Shown here piece after piece: positions 54,307 to 63,696 of a DNA stretch of 64,000 nucleotides (position 1 is the stretch's first letter; each line of letters starts with the position of its first letter). Made by a program: the position numbers and the translations under genes. Under the pieces are notes generated by a model. That model saw only the letters and a list, made by a program, of their open reading frames with translations. It searched no databases and was not told the origin of the DNA. Source of the stretch: Bicyclus anynana (taxonomy: Eukaryota; Arthropoda; Insecta; Lepidoptera; Nymphalidae); NCBI RefSeq assembly GCF_947172395.1, contig NC_069099.1, positions 13,149,740 through 13,213,739 of the forward strand, given 5' to 3'.

Positions 54307-54647
54307 GTACAGAATCTCTATAATAAGTGCTACACCTAACAACGCAATTGGTGTTTTTCACGTGATTTCTCTCAATGACGGACTAAATTCAGACTTCTTG
54401 TAAAAAACAATTAACTTTCCGGTACCATTTAAGGAAATCTAATTTTCATTAAAAATAGACAAACGAATTAACTCTTTTTGTTAACTAATTACCAACTAAC
54501 TAGGTACAATGCACTCCTAAGACCTTCAAGATGACGGTCACACTAAAGGCATTGAAACTATAGGTAGCTGTAATTGTTTGATAATGAATAAATTACATTA
54601 AAAATGATAAATAGAATCTAAGTTATCCTACGAATCAGAAACATGGA

Positions 54648-54933
54648 GATCCGCAGAAGAACCAAAGTCACCTTAGCTCAGCGAGTCACGAAGTTGAAGT
54701 GGCAGAGCACATAGTTCGAAGAGCCGTTGGACGTTGGGGTCCCAAAATGCGAATGGAATGGAATAGCGACCCTGCACCGAAAAGCGCAGTGTTGGTCGAT
54801 CACCCACTAGGTGGACAGATAACTTCAACCCGGTTAGGGGCCGCTGGATGTTAGTTTTCGGAAGTCCATACACGACTTGTGTAGAGCATTGGACGTCCAT
54901 TCTGCTGACAATGCTGATGACGATGATGATAAA
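54648..54933 (+). mobile_element. RTE LINE 3'-end fragment
   Basis: GATCCGCAGAAGAACCAAAG through CCGTTGGACGTTGGGGTCCC to GGACGTCCATTCTGCTGACA and a (GAT)n-like tail. Internal deletions. Confidence 0.88.
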
Positions 54934-55546
54934 CAGCTATACAAATCATAGGTACTCACGAGGAATGTTGACAAGAATACTGGCTGCATATCCACTTTGG
55001 ACAGACAGGCTGATTTTTTGCATTAAAAATAAGCCAGCCTTTTGGACATTAGTCGAGACAACTATAAGCGGTAAAATAATTAAGAGATACTTTTAATGAT
55101 ACGACTCTATGATCCAAGTTTCCCCGGCTAATGGAACAAAAACTTAAGTCATCATTGTGGCCACTGCAAGACCAGGCATCTTAAAGATACGGGAATGTGG
55201 GGCTACGGAACCCTAAAAATCTAAGTAAAGAATAGGTAAATGATATTCGCGTCCTTGACAAATGTTCGTAATTTGTACAAAAACGTTGTTTTGCGAGCCG
55301 AGCGTAATAGTCACGCAAATTTTCGATGCAAATCTTGATATTTTAATTGATATGGCCTTTACTTTCAACTTGCATACACTTAAATTATGAGCAAAAATGT
55401 AGTTGAGGAGCTTGTAGAAAATATTGATACCAAAATTAGTGAAAATGTAAATGTTAGTAGTAGTAGGTAGTAGGTTTTTCTGCTTTTTTTGCCTCTAAAC
55501 TGCTTGCTATGTTCCGGTTTAAAGGGCGTGGTGGTTGGTGTAATTT
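54934..55546. other. Unique DNA, no gene seen
   Basis: No repeat or convincing frame. Confidence 0.4.
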
Positions 55547-55680
55547 AGAGCCTCAATAGCTCAACGGTAAGAGCGGTCGGACTCATCACCGAAGGGTGGT
55601 TCGATCCTCGCCCCATTGGTCTATTGTCGTACCCACTCCTAATACAGTCTTCCCCGACTATTTGGAGGGGAATGGAAAGA
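55547..55680 (+). mobile_element. SINE-C copy
   Basis: GAGCCTCAATAGCTCAACGG, GAGCGGTCGGACTCATCACC, B box GGTTCGATCC, TATTGTCGTACCCACTCCTA, GACTATTTGGAGGGGAATGG. The tRNA-like part has normal boxes, but the attached body shows it is a SINE, not a tRNA gene. Runs into an inverted SINE-A. Confidence 0.85.
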
Positions 55681-55685
55681 TATTT

Positions 55686-55963
55686 TACAAGTTAGCCCTT
55701 GACTATAATCTCACCTGATGGTAAATCATGATGCAGTCTAAGATGGAAGCGGGCTAACTTGTTAGGAGGAGGATGAAAATCCACACTCCTTTAGGTTTCT
55801 ACACGGCATCGTTCCGAAACCCTAAATCGCTTGGCGGTACGTCTTTACCGGTAGAGTGGTAACTAGCCACGTCAGAAGCCTCCCACCAGCCAGACCTAGA
55901 CCAATTAAGAAAACCTCAATCGGCTCAGCTGGGGATCGAACCCAGGACCTCCGTCTTGTAAAT
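55686..55963 (-). mobile_element. SINE-A, head truncated
   Basis: AAGTTAGCCCTTGACTATAA to CCAGGACCTCCGTCTTGTAA; stops before the A-box end of the head. Confidence 0.92.
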
Positions 55964-56102
55964 TACGGTTTGTAAAGTACCGATTGACTTACGGTTTTCT
56001 TAGCCGCAAAGGAAAGGTTTTTTTTTTAATTTGTTAACAGAATTAGCACTTAGTTATAAACTCTTTGTTATTTTTATATTATATCGGAATATTTTTATAT
56101 AT

Positions 56103-56258
56103 TTTTTTTATAATATGACCAATATTCCCATTCCCCTCCAACTAGTCGGGAAAGACTGTACTAGGAGTGGGTACGACAATAGACCAACGGGGCGGGGACC
56201 GAACCAGCACCCCTCGGTGATGAGTCCGACCACTCTTACCGTTTAGCTATTGAGGCTT
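56103..56258 (-). mobile_element. SINE-C, full length
   Basis: Poly-T/A-rich tail, ATATGACCAATATTCCCATT, CAACTAGTCGGGAAAGACTG, GGGTACGACAATAGACCAAC, GATGAGTCCGACCACTCTTA, GAGGCT. 156 bp; the best copy for length. Confidence 0.88.
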
Positions 56259-56612
56259 ACATAGTATCAAATAAACTGCCATTTAAACTTAGGCATTGCT
56301 TTAACCACGAGCTCTTAGTAAACTTTTCCAAATGTTCGTTTTAAATGGCTCTCGAAACCGGCCACTAATTAGTGACCAGGGACTGTTATGTGATTTATTT
56401 ATCGTCCTCCATATCAATCATTTCTGTTATTTCGATACCCATCATTGTGAGCGAATGTCTCGCAGATCAGCGATTACATTAATTAAGAATTCGTCACAGT
56501 AAAGTGACGGCTCATTCTATAATCCTAACGCTAATAGAATACTAGCGACATGACGTCTGATAAAATGTCTTCTTTTAATTGTTATATCATTCACTTTCAT
56601 TATTCTAATTAA
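56259..56612. other. Unique DNA, no gene seen
   Basis: Nothing recognised. Confidence 0.4.
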
Positions 56613-56796
56613 CAAGCTGACGCCGCGTGGTTTCACCTGCGTGGTTCCCTTTCCCGTATGAATACTGGGATAATATATAGCGTATAGCCTTCCTCGATAA
56701 ATGGGCTATCTAAAATTTCAAATCGGACCAGTAGTTCCTGAGATTAGCGCGTTCAATCAAACAAAAAAACTCTTCAGCTCTATATATTAGTATAGA
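56613..56796 (-). mobile_element. Hel-1 Helitron, complete length
   Basis: CAAGCTGACGCCGCGTGGTT (decayed CTAG/hairpin end) to ATATATTAGTATAGA|T. 184 bp. Body TAGTTCCTGAGATTAGCGCG matches 43430 and 60213. Confidence 0.85.
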
Positions 56797-56904
56797 TATA
56801 GATTATTATGTATGTACTGAGGGCAATAGTATGCTAGATATCCTAGATGAAATATATCTAGTAGTTACCTTTTCTCAAGGTGCTTCAAAACGCATTGGTG
56901 ATAG

Positions 56905-57232
56905 ACCCTCTTACCGATGACCGATCGATCGAAGACCGACGATAGCAAACAGATTGCAGGGAGCTACTGGTTGCTGACGACTCAACCCCCCTAGCCAAGT
57001 GGCACGTCGATTCTCTTTCTACGATCGCTAACGCTTCGAAAACTAGAAAAATGTATGGCAATGACAGATCTTGATCACGTGACCTGTCGATAGCAAATAC
57101 CATTCCCATACATCTTTCTAGTTTTCGAAGCGTTAGCGATCGTAGAAATAGAATCAACGTGCCATTTGGCTAGGGGGGCTGGAAGAAGTCTTTGTCTAGC
57201 ATTAGACGTCGGCTGATATTGAAGATGATGAA
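56905..57232 (+). mobile_element. RTE 3'-end fragment split by a palindrome
   Basis: Left part AGATTGCAGGGAGCTACTGG (equivalent to the KRVAG.RW region) ends at 56985. Right part CTGGAAGAAGTCTTTGTCTA...GACGTCGGCTGAT with a GAAGATGATGA tail resumes at 57179. The intervening 193 bp is a foldback element. Confidence 0.65.
56986..57178. mobile_element. Foldback MITE nested in RTE
   Basis: Arms 56986-57063 and 57101-57178 are inverted repeats of 78 bp with about five mismatches (outer CCCCCCTAGCCAA / TTGGCTAGGGGGG; inner CGATCGCTAACGCTTCGAAA). The loop is ~37 nt. No obvious target duplication. The minus-strand frame over it is not coding. Confidence 0.82.
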
Positions 57233-57836
57233 ACATTTTCTATTTTCCTTCCTTTATTTAGATATCGTAATTTAGGTATTTTAATTCTTATGTTACTTAT
57301 TTTTAAAAAATAATATCAGCAATAGGTATTCACTAAATTATTTACTATTCATATTTATGAAAAACTATTTTTTTTAATATCACACTAGCAACACCAGTAA
57401 AATGACAAATGTTAACTTAAAATATAATGAAACAAAAAATCTATAGCATGCACTTGACTTAGATAGTTGTATCTCTTTTTATATTTAGATTCATGACATT
57501 TTCGCAGTGGAAAATCGATTGATTTGCATTTAATTGTCATCAGGTGTTCTGTGACGGTTTGCATAAGCATCTATACACAATGACACTGCACTTCTGACGT
57601 CACTTCCACGGAAAATGTGGATAAAAAATGACATTCTATGTGTTTACTATAAAATGATGTTCTAGATCAATTAGCACATCCTGTGGTCCAGTACATCCTG
57701 TTCTTAGAAACCATATATGGCAATCTTCGTGTATGTTTATAAAAATATACGCATGTTTATCAGAAAATGTGATTGCAATAAATAGAAGAATTAGATATGG
57801 AGATGCATCGCACCCGAATTCTACAACAAAACTGTA
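57233..57836. other. AT-rich DNA, no gene seen
   Basis: CTTCTGACGTCACTTCC at about 57594 is another CRE-like core. Otherwise unassigned. Confidence 0.35.
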
Positions 57837-57966
57837 TTTTTTTTTATTCTTTACAAGTTAGCCCTTGACTACAATCTCACCTGATGGTAAGTGATGATGC
57901 AGTCTAAGATGGAAGCGGGCTAACTTGTTAGGAGGAGAATGAAAATCCCCACTCTTTTCGGTTTCT
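57837..57966 (-). mobile_element. SINE-A, 5'-truncated with TSD
   Basis: Poly-T tail to CGGTTTCT, i.e. only the 3' 130 bp. ACAAAACTGTA (57826-57836) and ACAAAACTATA (57967-57977) flank it, a 10/11-bp target duplication. The truncation therefore happened at insertion. Confidence 0.92.
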
Positions 57967-58124
57967 ACAAAACTATAAATTCGATTCGCAATACACACAC
58001 ATGTAATATTTACACATCTACACACTAATAATCACAACGCTTACACTCGTTACACTGAATATTCGATTACTTGATCGATGTTTTGCTGTTCCGTCAGAAG
58101 AATCGATTCTTTTTACTTATTGTT

Positions 58125-58130
58125 TTTATT
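58125..58130 (-). terminator. Poly(A) signal AATAAA
   Basis: AATAAA on the minus strand, 23 bp past the stop codon of the exon at 58154-58348. Supports a transcript end here. Confidence 0.4.
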
Positions 58131-58153
58131 TCAAATTTGATAAAATTGAGTTA

Positions 58154-58348
58154 CTAATGAAACTTTATCTTGTTACTACAAGTTGTCGGCATTTTTACAG
58201 AGTTCTTTACACGACGAAAACGATTACAACAATGAATCATCGATTCTATGTAAACAGTTTTTATAAACGCGTTAGACCATTGATTCTTGGTGATCTTTGA
58301 TAGAGGAGTAACATCTAGCGAGTCAGATCCTTTTGTAATTGGTCTCAG
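58154..58348 (-). CDS. Terminal exon of a candidate host gene
   Basis: The acceptor TTTTATTTTCTTTTGCAG is preceded by a long pyrimidine-rich tract. The frame then reads LRPITKGSDSLDVTPLSKIT, KNQWSNAFIKTVYIESMIHC, CNRFRRVKNSVKMPTTCSNK and IKFH, ending at TAG 58154-58156 (64 residues). Codon phase 0 at the acceptor matches the phase of the exon at 58674-58749. A poly(A) signal follows. The protein is Lys/Ser/Thr-rich with a Cys-Cys pair; no domain recognised. Upstream exons beyond 58749 were not found. Confidence 0.5.
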   Translation of the reverse strand: MRPITKGSDSLDVTPLSKITKNQWSNAFIKTVYIESMIHCCNRFRRVKNSVKMPTTCSNKIKFH

Positions 58349-58673
58349 CTGCAAAAGAAAATAAAAAAAAAGAAAAAGTAAATTTTATTTTTATTTTTAC
58401 TTCTACTGCCATTAGAAGTAATAATAAAATGCTAAATTTTTACGTACAATTTTAGAACAAACTGATAAAAATTACTGAATGAATGTTTCATAAAAATGAA
58501 AAGCAACATATAGCTAAACAAAAAAAATTATTATGAAGTATTTTTAAATACCCAATATTTGTCAATTATAGAAGTACCCTATTGAAGGATTTGGTACTTA
58601 CAAAACGGAAAAACAAATGATTCTTGTATGTAACGGGGTACTTAATCCTAACTAATATGGTGATAAAAAATAC

Positions 58674-58749
58674 CTGACTAGTTTTTCGTAGACTTCCCAC
58701 AGATGATTTAGGAATAATATGATAGAAGACTGTCAAATCATCAGAAATC
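58674..58749 (-). CDS. Internal exon of the same candidate gene
   Basis: 76 nt between the acceptor GAATTTTGTTACAG and the donor CAG|GTATTTTTT. It reads (one base) then ISDDLTVFYHIIPKSSVGSL and RKTSQ, open throughout, and ends on a codon boundary in frame with the next exon. Intron 58349-58673 is 325 bp, GT...AG. The first base completes a codon from an unseen upstream exon. No family recognised. Confidence 0.45.
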
Positions 58750-60212
58750 CTGTAACAAAATTCAACTATTTCTTCCTATGTCATCTCTGATCTCTTTTGT
58801 AATCCACAAGCGTCAGAAATGATCATTTCTAATGGAAAAAAACATCAAATTTTCTCATTACGTCGGAACAAGCTGAGGACAAGTTTAACAATATACAACG
58901 AGCCACTGTGGGAACTGGGCCGATTCTTTATTTTATTTTGACACGGTGGCGCCGGCGGTAGAGTTTGTATGGTCCAAGTGATGGTGCTTTAGCGAGAAAG
59001 CTTAGCAAATTTTTGTGTCATAAGTCGCATGGTTTATAATTTTTTTGTAATTACTCAATGTCGATTTAAAAAAGGTGCAAACTTTATTAATCGATCAAGG
59101 ATAACTCCACGATTGAAAAGTATAATATGTAATTTTGTGATTAAACTCTGAGGTTCAGAGATTTTTAATGTCAAAGATCTATGTACACAATTGTACAAGT
59201 ATGCATTTCGTTGATTTTTTTCTAAAATAACTGTAATAATTTGTATGAAAAACCATAAAAATATTTAAACATATACCTACTTTATATCTAAAAGTGGGAG
59301 TGGGATAATATTGACTTATGTAGGTAATACCTACAATTGGACACCACAAACTCAAATTCTTGATAGGTAGGTTAATCAATGCTTTTTCCTTAAAATACAT
59401 ATTAGTTATTTAACCAACGACATTATATTGTATAGACTGCATTTACATTTCATGAAAACGGCGCATAAAAGTTGTTCCCAATGCTAAGCGAGGAGCAGCT
59501 ATTTGACAGGTTTTCATATAATCTGCTGTCAGTTCCGTGAGCCGTGTGAATGACAGTGATCATCTAGTCTATGTACCGTAGGTACAATGTATGTCGTTGT
59601 ATATAACATTGTTTAATATAATCATGTAAAAACCGAGTAAATCGTGTAATACAGCGGTCAAACCGCCAGATCTTATGACTTAAAATCGCAAACATTTGAC
59701 ATATCTTAGGTAATTAGAAAGAGGACCCCATCCGGGTGTAAGACGTGATTCAATCTCGACTCAAAACGATTTAATGACTCGTCAATGCTGATGCAGACAA
59801 TCGATATCGGATAGAATCGATATTAGATCGATTTTCAGCCGCGGCGCCGACCGCAATGTGACCGTCGCAGTGCCATCGCTATACCTTATTACCGTCGGAG
59901 CTTATTATTATTATACGATGTTGTTCTGGGTTCGATCCCCCGATTCGGTAATCGAGGAAAAAAAATCATCCCCACTTTACATGTAGGAGAGGTACCCTAA
60001 AAATCTTTGTCGAAATTTTATATTATGACTTGTCTCATATACTATGTACTATGACTTGTATCGCATACTCATGCTAAATTACCTATAGCTTTCTTGTAGT
60101 AATAGTCTCTGCGCTAAACCGCGGTCGGACGGAAGAAAGGACAGACAGACGGACATGGCGGGTTCCTTGGGGCAAGCAAAATTGTGTTCAAAATGCAATG
60201 TCTTTTTTAAAA
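58750..60212. other. Mostly unique DNA, possible upstream gene region
   Basis: AT-rich except 59640-59900. No further exon of the minus-strand gene could be fixed. 59925-59970 has a B-box-like GGGTTCGATCCCC, possibly a SINE scrap. Confidence 0.35.
59798..59832. promoter_or_regulatory. CGATA/ATCGAT cluster beside a GC-rich patch
   Basis: Three ATCGAT cores in 35 bp (AATCGATATCGG, AATCGATATTAG, ATCGATTT), next to CAGCCGCGGCGCCGACCGCA. In Drosophila, clustered CGATA and TATCGATA sites bind BEAF-32/DREF at promoters and insulators; extension to this genome is inference. Confidence 0.35.
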
Positions 60213-60412
60213 TCTATACTAATATTATAAAGCTGAAGAGTTTGTTTGTTTGTTTCATTGAACGCGCTAAACTCAGGAACTACTGGTCCGATTGGAAAAA
60301 TTCTTTCAGTGTTAGATAGCCCATTTATCGAGGAAGGCTATAGGCTATATATTATCTCCGTATTCCTACGGGAACAGGAACCACGCGGGTGAAACCACGC
60401 GGCGTCAGCTAG
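60213..60412 (+). mobile_element. Hel-1 Helitron, complete
   Basis: A|TCTATACTAATATTATAAAG at the start; CACGCGGGTGAAACCACGCG and CAGCTAG|T at the end. 200 bp with intact ends and A/T target, the best reference copy. Non-autonomous. Confidence 0.93.
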
Positions 60413-60751
60413 TCCTTTTATATAAGTGTTCGATAAACTTTTCCACCTACACTGCATAGTGTTTATTACGTACGTGATTTGTGATCAAGAATTAGTCGTT
60501 TTTGACACTGTACCCGCACTGGTATAGATTGAGAATTAAATATAATGGAGGTCCCCCGCTGGCCGCGCCATGTTAGATTGATAGATGATACGAAAGCTGT
60601 TTTCGTTCGACTTTTTTGATGAGGTTATAAGTGATAATTGTCTTTGGAAGACAAAAACTGTGTTTATGGGAGTCGAATAATGAAGTTTTTTGACGAACTA
60701 GACTTAGATATTGCCTTGAGATTTTCTTTATTTATAGTACTTTATCTATCT
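60413..60751. other. Unique DNA, no gene seen
   Basis: Nothing recognised. Confidence 0.4.
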
Positions 60752-61038
60752 TCTATACTTATAATAAAATAATTCAGTACATGAAATATATTTCCAAAAT
60801 AACTATCAGGGTCTAAAAATGCAAAAGTAAAATTTTTGTCTGTCTGTATGTTCGTTATAGAAGCAAAAACTACTCGACGGATTTTAACGAAACTTAGTAA
60901 AATTATTTCTCATACTCCTGGGCAGGTTATAGTATACTTTTCATCACGTTACGATCAATAGGAGCAGAGCAGTGAAGGGAAATGTTGGGAAAACGGGAAA
61001 GAGGTCTTAGAGAGGACAAATTCGCGGGCGCCCGCTAG
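60752..61038 (+). mobile_element. Hel-2 Helitron, copy c
   Basis: TCTATACTTATAATAAAATA start, CTGTCTGTATGTTCGTTATA, CTCCTGGGCAGGTTATAGTA, TTCGCGGGCGCCCGCTAG end (loop shortened). Plus-strand counterpart of 29905 and 31036. Confidence 0.88.
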
Positions 61039-61039
61039 T

Positions 61040-61122
61040 TTATACTATTAAGAGGTAAAATGTGTGGTATTTAGTGGCTAACCTCTGGATTTAGGTACTG
61101 AACCAATTTTAAAAATTCTTTT
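61040..61122 (+). mobile_element. Hel-3-like 5' fragment
   Basis: TATACTATTAAGAGGTAAAA, CTAACCTCTGGATTTAGGTA, CTTTTATCAATTGATAA. Starts one base after the CTAG of the preceding Helitron. Confidence 0.6.
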
Positions 61123-61448
61123 ATCAATTGATAATTACCGAATTGCACACATGCATAATTTTGTGTATAGGTAGGTACTTAGGTAATATTTATGTATATA
61201 TTATATAATCTGTACAATTTCTGAATACACAACTCTACATTGTAGACAATATTTAGGTATTATTTGTTTAAAAACAAAAGTTATTTGTTTTTCACTATGC
61301 GACTAAATGAAATTATGACAATTAGCCACCTTTGTGCGCCTTGTTAATGTCATATCTAATAGTATAAAATCTTTGAACATGCAAACTTCATGCCACATAG
61401 TCAGACATAGAGGTCTAGCAGTACCGAGGGATGGAATTTAAATGAAGG
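61123..61448. other. Unique AT-rich DNA
   Basis: Nothing recognised. Confidence 0.4.
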
Positions 61449-61678
61449 TTGACTACCTCGGTGGCGCAGTGGTATGCGCGGTGGATTTACAAGACGGAGG
61501 TCCTGGGTTCGATCCCCAGCTGGGCCGGTTGAGGTTTTCCTAATAGGTCCAGGTCTGGCTGGTGTGAGGCTTTGGCTGTGGCTAGTTTCCACCCTACCGA
61601 CAAAGACGTACCGCCAAGCAATTAAGCCATCCATCTTAGATTCATCACTTACCATCCATTGTAAAGAATAAAAAAAAG
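61449..61678 (+). mobile_element. SINE-A with 3' deletions
   Basis: Intact head (GGTGGCGCAGTGGTATGCGC, B box GGGTTCGATCCCCAG). After CGCCAAGCAATTAAG much of the 3' half is lost. A tail present. AAATGAAG at 61440-61447 and 61685-61692 is a likely 8-bp target duplication. Confidence 0.92.
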
Positions 61679-61692
61679 GAAAGGAAATGAAG

Positions 61693-62117
61693 CCGTCCCA
61701 AAGAAAAGGAAATTCATACAGCGTGATACAAACTCCGGTTTCTAATATATCTAAATACAGTACAACAATAAATATTCATGGATTTTTAAAGGTAACCCGA
61801 CGGGAATCGGCTTGCATGAACTCTTCGCCGCTGGTATCTACAACTCTAGCACATCTAATCATTATTCATATAAAATTCGTTAGTCATTTGTCAATCCCGC
61901 GGTCAAAGGGCGCGATCCGTCTCATGTTAATCAAACGTACAGACGGACAGATGATCAATTATATTACACACGGCCGTGTGCGTACGACTTGTTCGTGACT
62001 GACTGTCTGAGTTACAATAACACTGGATATTATTTGATATTCGAGTTATGTGTGTAATGAAATCATATAGATTAAATAACTTAAAAGAACGGTCAGTAAG
62101 GTTGCCTGTGTAATTAG
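61693..62117. other. GC-mixed unique DNA
   Basis: A 103-codon plus frame (61687-61998) begins at the SINE tail; the protein has no recognised feature and no splice signals, so it is not called. Confidence 0.35.
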
Positions 62118-62429
62118 TTTTTTTTTTTATTATTTTTTTTTTCTTTACAAGTTAGCCCTTGACTACAATCTCACCTGATGGTAAGTGATGATGCAATCTA
62201 AGATGGAAGCGGGCTGACTTGTTAGGAGGAGGATGAAAATCCACACTCCTTTCGGTTTCTACACGACATCGTACCGAAACGCTAAATCGCTTGGCGGTAC
62301 GTCTTTGTCGGTAGGGTGGTAACTAGCCACGACCGAAGCCTCCCACCAGCTAGACCTGGACCAATTAAGAAAACCTCAATCAGATGTCATTAAATCCACC
62401 GCGCATACCACTGCGCCACGGAGGCCGAC
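62118..62429 (-). mobile_element. SINE-A with B-box deletion
   Basis: Poly-T, GCCCTTGACTACAATCTCAC, CTAGCCACGACCGAAGCCTC, then AACCTCAATCAGATGTCATT jumps over the B box to AAATCCACCGCGCATACCAC and the head end. Nearly touches the next SINE-B. Confidence 0.92.
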
Positions 62430-62431
62430 GA

Positions 62432-62732
62432 AACGTGACAGCCCAATGGATATGTCTGCCTTCGATCCGGGGGGCGCAGGTTCAAATCCGGTCCGGGCAT
62501 GCACTTCCAACTTTTTCAGTTATGTGCATTTTAAGAAATTAAATATCACGTTGCACAAACGGCGAAGGAAAAACATCGTGAGGAAACCTGCATACCAGAG
62601 AATTTTCTTAATTCTCTACGTGTGTGAAGTCTGCCAATCCGCATTGGGCCAGCGTGGTGAACTATTGGCCTAACCCTACTCATTATAAGAGGAGACTCGA
62701 GCTCAGCAGTGAGCCGATTGATAATGATGATG
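62432..62732 (+). mobile_element. SINE-B copy
   Basis: CGTGACAGCCCAATGGATAT, B box GGTTCAAATCC, body, and GAGCCGATTGATAATGATGA (3' end shortened). Confidence 0.92.
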
Positions 62733-62876
62733 GACTTACACTTCCACAGCTTATAAAATATACCGAATATCTTGCCATCACAGATTTTCGTTCCCTAATA
62801 CCTATTGATTTATTACAATTTTATCTGTAGACAGAGAAGCAAATACTTAATAAACATGTAAATATGTTTAAGTAGT

Positions 62877-63055
62877 TCATACTAATGTTATAAAGTTATA
62901 AAAAGGTAAAGTTTGTGGTAGGTACTGTCGGAGGTAAATCCTGGATCTACTGAACCGAGTTTGAAAATTCTTTAACCACTAGAAAACCCTGTTATTTGTG
63001 AATGTCATAGGCAATATCGTGAACTACGCGGGTAAAACCGTGAGGCGTCAACTAG
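62877..63055 (+). mobile_element. Hel-3-like Helitron, complete length
   Basis: TCATACTAATGTTATAAAGT, ATCCTGGATCTACTGAACCG, GAATGTCATAGGCAATATCG, CTACGCGGGTAAAACCGTGA...CAACTAG|T. About 179 bp. Confidence 0.82.
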
Positions 63056-63609
63056 TTACCTATTTGTAATTTTCAATATCGTCGTTATGCGCAGCACTCA
63101 TACTTAAGTACCAAAATATCACATTGCACTCTAACGTTTTACATAAGTAGGTAGACCACGCATAAGTTTCGCATTCTCTTCTTTGAGAAAATGCTATGAT
63201 ATTATTCTATCCGTCTATTTATTTCTCTGTCTACGATGTAAACAGATAATAAAATTTGGCAATGCACTGTCACGACTTTCATGGTTCCGCACGATCGACA
63301 GTCAGTAGTCGAGTCGATTATAGGAAATAAAAATATTAAGTGATTAATCTTTTACTGCCTTATTATTTTCTGTTAGGTACACGAAAATATTATAATTAAC
63401 GTGTGTGTAGTATGTAGGTACTAGTGATGTACCTATATAGGAATAATATCATAGACTTAAGACTAAGAAAGATTTTAGAATTAAATAAATAAGTACTTTA
63501 TTTAAATAATCAGAACCCAATTGCTGTAAATATATTGTAACTAGATGATAATAGAAAATAAAATTAAAATAACTATAAACAAAGTAAATTCTATTTAAGC
63601 TTAACATAC
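63056..63609. other. Unique AT-rich DNA
   Basis: No repeat or gene recognised. Confidence 0.4.
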
Positions 63610-63696
63610 TATCATCATCATTAACAACCCATTTTCGGCTCACTACTGAGCACGAGTCTCATCTCAGAATGAGAGGGATAAGGCCACCACGCTGAC
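63610..63696 (-). mobile_element. SINE-B 3'-end fragment
   Basis: (ATC)n tail complement, AACCCATTTTCGGCTCACTA, GAGTCTCATCTCAGAATGAG; only the last ~85 bp. The rest of the window (to 64000) is AT-rich and unassigned. Confidence 0.85.

Noticed and set aside
55547..55620. Possible tRNA gene (B box GGTTCGATCC, anticodon-like CAT)
   Set aside because: The same head with the same non-tRNA body recurs at 7297, 48061 and 56103, so it is a SINE head; the acceptor stem does not close.
56885..57157. 90-codon minus frame
   Set aside because: Lies over the palindromic MITE and the RTE fragment.
61687..61998. 103-codon frame
   Set aside because: Begins at a SINE A tail, no motif or splice support; chance cannot be excluded.
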